64,000 nucleotides of DNA, taken from assembly GCF_900323885.1 (NCBI RefSeq), contig NZ_OOHJ01000015.1:558001-622000 (forward strand), read 5' to 3'. The notes beneath the pieces are model-generated. The model saw only the letters and a list, made by a program, of their open reading frames with translations. It ran no database searches and was not told the origin of the DNA. Position numbers and translations under genes: made by a program. Of this stretch, positions 60,882 to 64,000 are shown in pieces (positions within the stretch are counted from its first letter, which is position 1; each line of letters opens with the position of its first letter). Source of the DNA: [Actinomadura] parvosata subsp. kistnae. GTDB lineage: Bacteria; Actinomycetota; Actinomycetes; Streptosporangiales; Streptosporangiaceae.

Positions 60882-62630
60882 ATGGTGCTGCGCGTCGCCA
60901 ACTGCAGCGGCTTCTACGGTGACCGGCTCTCCGCCGCCAGGGAGATGGTCGAGGGCGGCCCGATCGACGTGCTGACCGGCGACTGGCTGGCCGAGCTGAC
61001 CATGCTCATCCTGGCCGGCAACCGGCTCAAGGGCCGCCCGGGGTACGCGCCGACGTTCCTGCGCCAGCTCGAGGACGTCCTGGGGCCCTGCCTCGACCGC
61101 GGCATCAGGATCGTGACGAACGCGGGCGGCCTCGACCCGGCCGGCTGCGCGGAGGTCGTGCACGAGCTGGCCGGCCGCCTCGGCCTCGCCCCGTCCGTGG
61201 CGCACGTCACCGGCGACGACCTCACCGGCCGGGAGCTCCCCCTGGTCAACGCCGACACCGGCGAGCACCTGACCGCCACCCCGCTGACCGCGAACGCCTA
61301 CCTCGGCGGGCGGCCGATCGCCGCCGCGCTGTCGGCGGGCGCGGACGTCGTGGTGACCGGCCGGGTCACGGACGCCGCCCTGGTCACGGGCCCGGGCATC
61401 TGGCGCTACGGCTGGGGGCCGGACGACCTCGACCCGCTGGCGGGCTCGGTGGTGGCCGGGCACGTCATCGAGTGCGGCTGCCAGGCGACGGGCGGCAACT
61501 ACGCGTTCTTCCAGGACGTGCCGGACCTGGCGCACTGCGGCTTTCCTATCGCCGAGCTGCGCGCGGACGGCTCGTCCGTCATCACCAAGCACCCGGGCAC
61601 CGGCGGGCTGGTCTCGGTCGGCACGGTCACGGCGCAGCTCGTGTACGAGCTGGGCGGCCCCCGCTACCTCGGCCCTGACGTGGTGGCCCGCTTCGACACG
61701 ATCACCCTGTCCGGCGACGGCCCCGACCGGGTCCTGATCTCCGGCGTGCGCGGCGAGCCCCCGCCGGACACGCTCAAGGTCGCCGTCAACTACCTGGGCG
61801 GCTACCGCAACACGATGACGCTCGTGCTGACCGGCCTCGACGTGCCGGCCAAGGCGCGGGTGGCCGAGGAGGCGATCTGGGCGCGCATCCCGCGCGAGTC
61901 GTTCGACTCGGTGGACGTGACGCTCACGGATTCGGGGCTGCTGCGGATCACGGTGATGTCCGCGGACGAGCGCACGGCGGGCCGCGCCTTCTCCTCCGCC
62001 GTCGTGGAGACCGGGCTGGCCAGCTATCCGGGCTTCTACGGCCTCTCCCCGCCCGGGAACGCCTCGCCTTACGGGGTGTACTGGCCGGTGCTGGTGCCAG
62101 CCTCGGAGGTGCGTCCCAGGGTGGTCCTGAACGGCGAGGAGATCCCTCTCCCGGCCGCGGCGACCCCCGAGCACGCCACAAGCCTCCCGGCCCCGGCGAC
62201 CCGCGTGCAGGCCGCACCTCTCGCGGCGCCTGTCGAGGTCGCGGCGTCCGGCGCAGGTTCGCCGGAGCCGGTCACCACGATCCCCCTGGGGCGCATCGCG
62301 GGTGCCCGCTCGGGCGACAAGGGCGGCAACGCGAACCTGGGGGTCTGGACCGACACCGAGGCCCGCTACGACTGGCTGGCCGCCCACCTGACCGTCGAGA
62401 CGCTCAAGCGCCTCCTGCCCGGCCTCGCCCCCTACCGCGTGGACCGCCACGACCTGCCCAACCTGAAGGCGCTCAACTTCGTCGTGCACGGCCTCCTGGG
62501 CAGGGGCGTGGCCGCGAGCCCGCGCATGGACCCGCAGGCGAAGGCGCTCGGCGAGGAGCTGCGGGCGCGGCCGGTGGACGTCCCTATGTCGCTCGCGCCG
62601 CCCGCCACCCCAGCAGCCCCGCCCCCATGA
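60882..62630 (+). CDS. AtuA family protein (DUF1446)
   Basis: The 582-residue protein begins RVANCSGFYGDRLSAAREMV, the AtuA signature. DVLTGDWLAELTM, TNAGGLDPAGCAEVVHEL and GRVTDAALV follow. The second domain after a Pro/Ala linker (about residues 420-470) has GARSGDKGGNANLGVWT and the closing ALNFVVHGLLG. In Pseudomonas AtuA is required for growth on acyclic terpenes, though its exact reaction is not settled. Here it closes the carboxylase operon. Its 3' end overlaps the convergent ROK gene by 47 bases. Confidence 0.88.
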   Translation: MVLRVANCSGFYGDRLSAAREMVEGGPIDVLTGDWLAELTMLILAGNRLKGRPGYAPTFLRQLEDVLGPCLDRGIRIVTNAGGLDPAGCAEVVHELAGRLGLAPSVAHVTGDDLTGRELPLVNADTGEHLTATPLTANAYLGGRPIAAALSAGADVVVTGRVTDAALVTGPGIWRYGWGPDDLDPLAGSVVAGHVIECGCQATGGNYAFFQDVPDLAHCGFPIAELRADGSSVITKHPGTGGLVSVGTVTAQLVYELGGPRYLGPDVVARFDTITLSGDGPDRVLISGVRGEPPPDTLKVAVNYLGGYRNTMTLVLTGLDVPAKARVAEEAIWARIPRESFDSVDVTLTDSGLLRITVMSADERTAGRAFSSAVVETGLASYPGFYGLSPPGNASPYGVYWPVLVPASEVRPRVVLNGEEIPLPAAATPEHATSLPAPATRVQAAPLAAPVEVAASGAGSPEPVTTIPLGRIAGARSGDKGGNANLGVWTDTEARYDWLAAHLTVETLKRLLPGLAPYRVDRHDLPNLKALNFVVHGLLGRGVAASPRMDPQAKALGEELRARPVDVPMSLAPPATPAAPPP

Positions 62631-63462
62631 GCCCGGCCACGGCCCCGAGGGACGAGGCCCGCACCGCAGGCGCGGGCCGCTCCCCCAGGCGGGCGCTCAG
62701 CCGCGTGCGCAGCGGCGCGAGCAGGGTCTCGCCCGCCTGCGCGACCCCGCCGCCGATGACGACGGCCGCGGGGTCCAGCACCAGCGTGTACGTGGCCAGC
62801 GCCAGGGCGAGCGCGTCCACGGCGTCGTCCCAGACGGCGGCCGCCCGCGCGTCCCCGTCGAGGAGCGCCCGCACCACCTCCTCGGCCCCGGGGGCGCCGA
62901 ACCGGGCCGCGACGGCCCCTCCCGAGGCGTAGGCGGCCAGGCAGCCGCGCTGCCCGCAGCCGCAGGCCGCCCCGGCGGGCCGCACGGGGATGTGCCCGAT
63001 CTGCCCGGCCCACCCGCCGGCGCCGCCGTAGAGCGTCCCGGACAGCACCACGGCGCCCGCGATGCCGGTGCCGATGGGCAGGTACAGCACGTCGTCCTCG
63101 CCGCCTCCGTAGGCCAGCTCGGCCTCGCCGGCCGAGCGGACGTCGTGGCCGAGCGCCACCGGCAGGTCAACGTCCCCGGCGAACGCCTCGGCGGGCACGT
63201 CCCGCCAGCCGAACGCGGCCGAGAACACGGCGTGCGTGGGCGTGACCAGGCCGGGCACCGCGAGCCCCACGGCCTGGGGCCGCACGCCGTCGCGGGGGCG
63301 GGCGAGGTCGGCGACGAAGGCGGAGATGGCGGCGACCACCCGGGCGGGGCCCTCGGCGCGCGGGGTGGGGCGGCGCTCGGCGTGACGGATCGTCCCGTCC
63401 CTGGCGACGAGCCCGCCTTTCATGGTGGTGCCGCCGACGTCGATGGCCGCCACGTACCCCAT
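62584..63462 (-). CDS. ROK family sugar kinase (second copy)
   Basis: The 292-residue protein has AIDVGGTTMKGGLV at the start, GTGIAGAVV in the middle and the zinc signature CGCGQRGCLAAYASG near residue 165, with GQIGHIPV just before. No helix-turn-helix precedes it, so it is a kinase. It differs clearly from the ROK protein at 2-3 kb. ATG 63462 has GGAGG five bases upstream; a GTG at 63474 would overlap a weaker site. It is not linked to any transporter here, so the sugar is unknown. Confidence 0.88.
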   Translation of the reverse strand: MGYVAAIDVGGTTMKGGLVARDGTIRHAERRPTPRAEGPARVVAAISAFVADLARPRDGVRPQAVGLAVPGLVTPTHAVFSAAFGWRDVPAEAFAGDVDLPVALGHDVRSAGEAELAYGGGEDDVLYLPIGTGIAGAVVLSGTLYGGAGGWAGQIGHIPVRPAGAACGCGQRGCLAAYASGGAVAARFGAPGAEEVVRALLDGDARAAAVWDDAVDALALALATYTLVLDPAAVVIGGGVAQAGETLLAPLRTRLSARLGERPAPAVRASSLGAVAGLMGAGLLGWRAARAT

Positions 63463-63525
63463 CCGCCCCTCCACCTCCGGAAAATCGTTTTGAGACCTTC
63501 ATCCTCCATGAAGAACAATGCCCCC

Positions 63526-64000
63526 ATGAACGTTCGCCGCCTCACCCTGGCCGACCTCGACGACTGCGCCCGCCTGGCGAAGGACCGCGGGTGGCTGCCC
63601 GAGCGGCACAAGTGGAGCCTGCTGTTCGAGGTGGGCGAGCCGTACGGCATCGACGCCCCCGACGGCGACGGCCTGGCCGGCACGAACGTGCTCACCTTCT
63701 ACGGCGACGACCACGCGGTGATCAGCATGGTGCTGACGGCCTCCAGGTACGAGCGGCAGGGGCTGGCCGGCAGGCTGATGGAGCACGTGCTGGAGCGGGC
63801 GGCCGGGCGCACGGTCTCGCTGTACGCCACGGAGATGGGCCGCCCCCTGTACGAGCGGCTCGGCTTCCGCGTCGCCGGCCGGGCGGCCAAGCACACGGGC
63901 GTCTTCCGTGGCGAGCCGTCGGGGCGCACCCGCCCGGCCACGGAGGCGGATCTCGACGCCATCCTGCGGCTCGACGCGGAGGTGTTCGGCACGGACCGCT
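63526..64000 (+). CDS. GNAT acetyltransferase, cut by the window edge
   Basis: The visible 158 residues hold one GNAT domain: MNVRRLTLADLDDCARLAKD, GDDHAVISMVLTASRYERQG with the acetyl-CoA loop RQGLAGRLMEHVLERA near residue 79, and LYERLGFRVAGRAAKHTGVF. A second GNAT domain seems to begin at RPATEADLDAILRLDAEVF, so the whole protein is probably a two-domain acetyltransferase. The start at 63526 is in frame with ATG 63508, and neither has a good ribosome site. Confidence 0.82.
   Translation, partial: MNVRRLTLADLDDCARLAKDRGWLPERHKWSLLFEVGEPYGIDAPDGDGLAGTNVLTFYGDDHAVISMVLTASRYERQGLAGRLMEHVLERAAGRTVSLYATEMGRPLYERLGFRVAGRAAKHTGVFRGEPSGRTRPATEADLDAILRLDAEVFGTDR

Overview
The window is very GC-rich with strong third-position GC bias, many GTG starts, ATGA/GTGA stop-start overlaps and several candidate leaderless starts. 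It carries actinobacterial families such as DUF3618, Holin-X, an AspT-type aminotransferase and DUF485/ActP symporters. I infer a filamentous actinomycete, most likely Streptosporangiaceae (Nonomuraea-like). The genus is a guess from gene content. No rRNA, tRNA, CRISPR array, insertion sequence or prophage was seen.

Region 1-15.7 kb is a glycan-use locus. It encodes a GH38 alpha-mannosidase (cut by the window edge), a SIS isomerase, a ROK kinase, a LacI regulator, a protein with two metallo-beta-lactamase folds, a GH84 beta-N-acetylglucosaminidase, an FAD oxidoreductase, a GH36-like alpha-galactosidase, a GH1 beta-glucosidase and a complete ABC sugar importer without ATPase. Three promoters in it share an 18-bp TGTG-N10-CACA type operator, the probable LacI regulon. 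Region 15.7-17.7 kb is an acetate symporter pair (DUF485 + ActP). Region 17.8-23 kb is a second ABC sugar importer, a PLP lyase and a second LacI regulator.

Region 23-25.5 kb is accessory: a protein with 11-residue repeats, a coupled small protein, and a Panacea-like antitoxin next to a MazF/PemK-like toxin. Region 25.6-29.7 kb is a LytS/LytTR-type two-component system with a second ActP-like symporter. A 500-bp non-coding stretch with 29-bp tandem repeats follows. Region 30-37 kb holds a HIT protein, DUF1838, an MFS/TetR efflux pair with a clear operator, a chagasin-like lipoprotein, an envelope cluster (BrkB, DUF3618, Holin-X), a 57-residue Cys protein and a methyltransferase. Region 37-41 kb is a SNF2 helicase with a SWIM zinc-finger partner. 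A diacylglycerol kinase-like protein and a secreted M6 peptidase follow.

Region 45-50.5 kb is respiratory: frdABCD fumarate reductase and ctaD. Then come an AspT-type aminotransferase, a membrane protein, a GlcD-like flavoprotein and a Ser/Thr kinase. Region 56.6-62.6 kb is a four-gene acyl-CoA carboxylase operon (carboxyltransferase, biotin carboxylase, enoyl-CoA hydratase, AtuA) for branched-chain or terpenoid acyl-CoA breakdown. The window ends with a second ROK protein and a partial GNAT acetyltransferase.

Seven places in otherwise intact genes need one extra base, nearly always in a G/C run, to restore the protein. I read these mainly as systematic homopolymer deletions in the assembly rather than true gene decay; affected genes are given at full reconstructed length.
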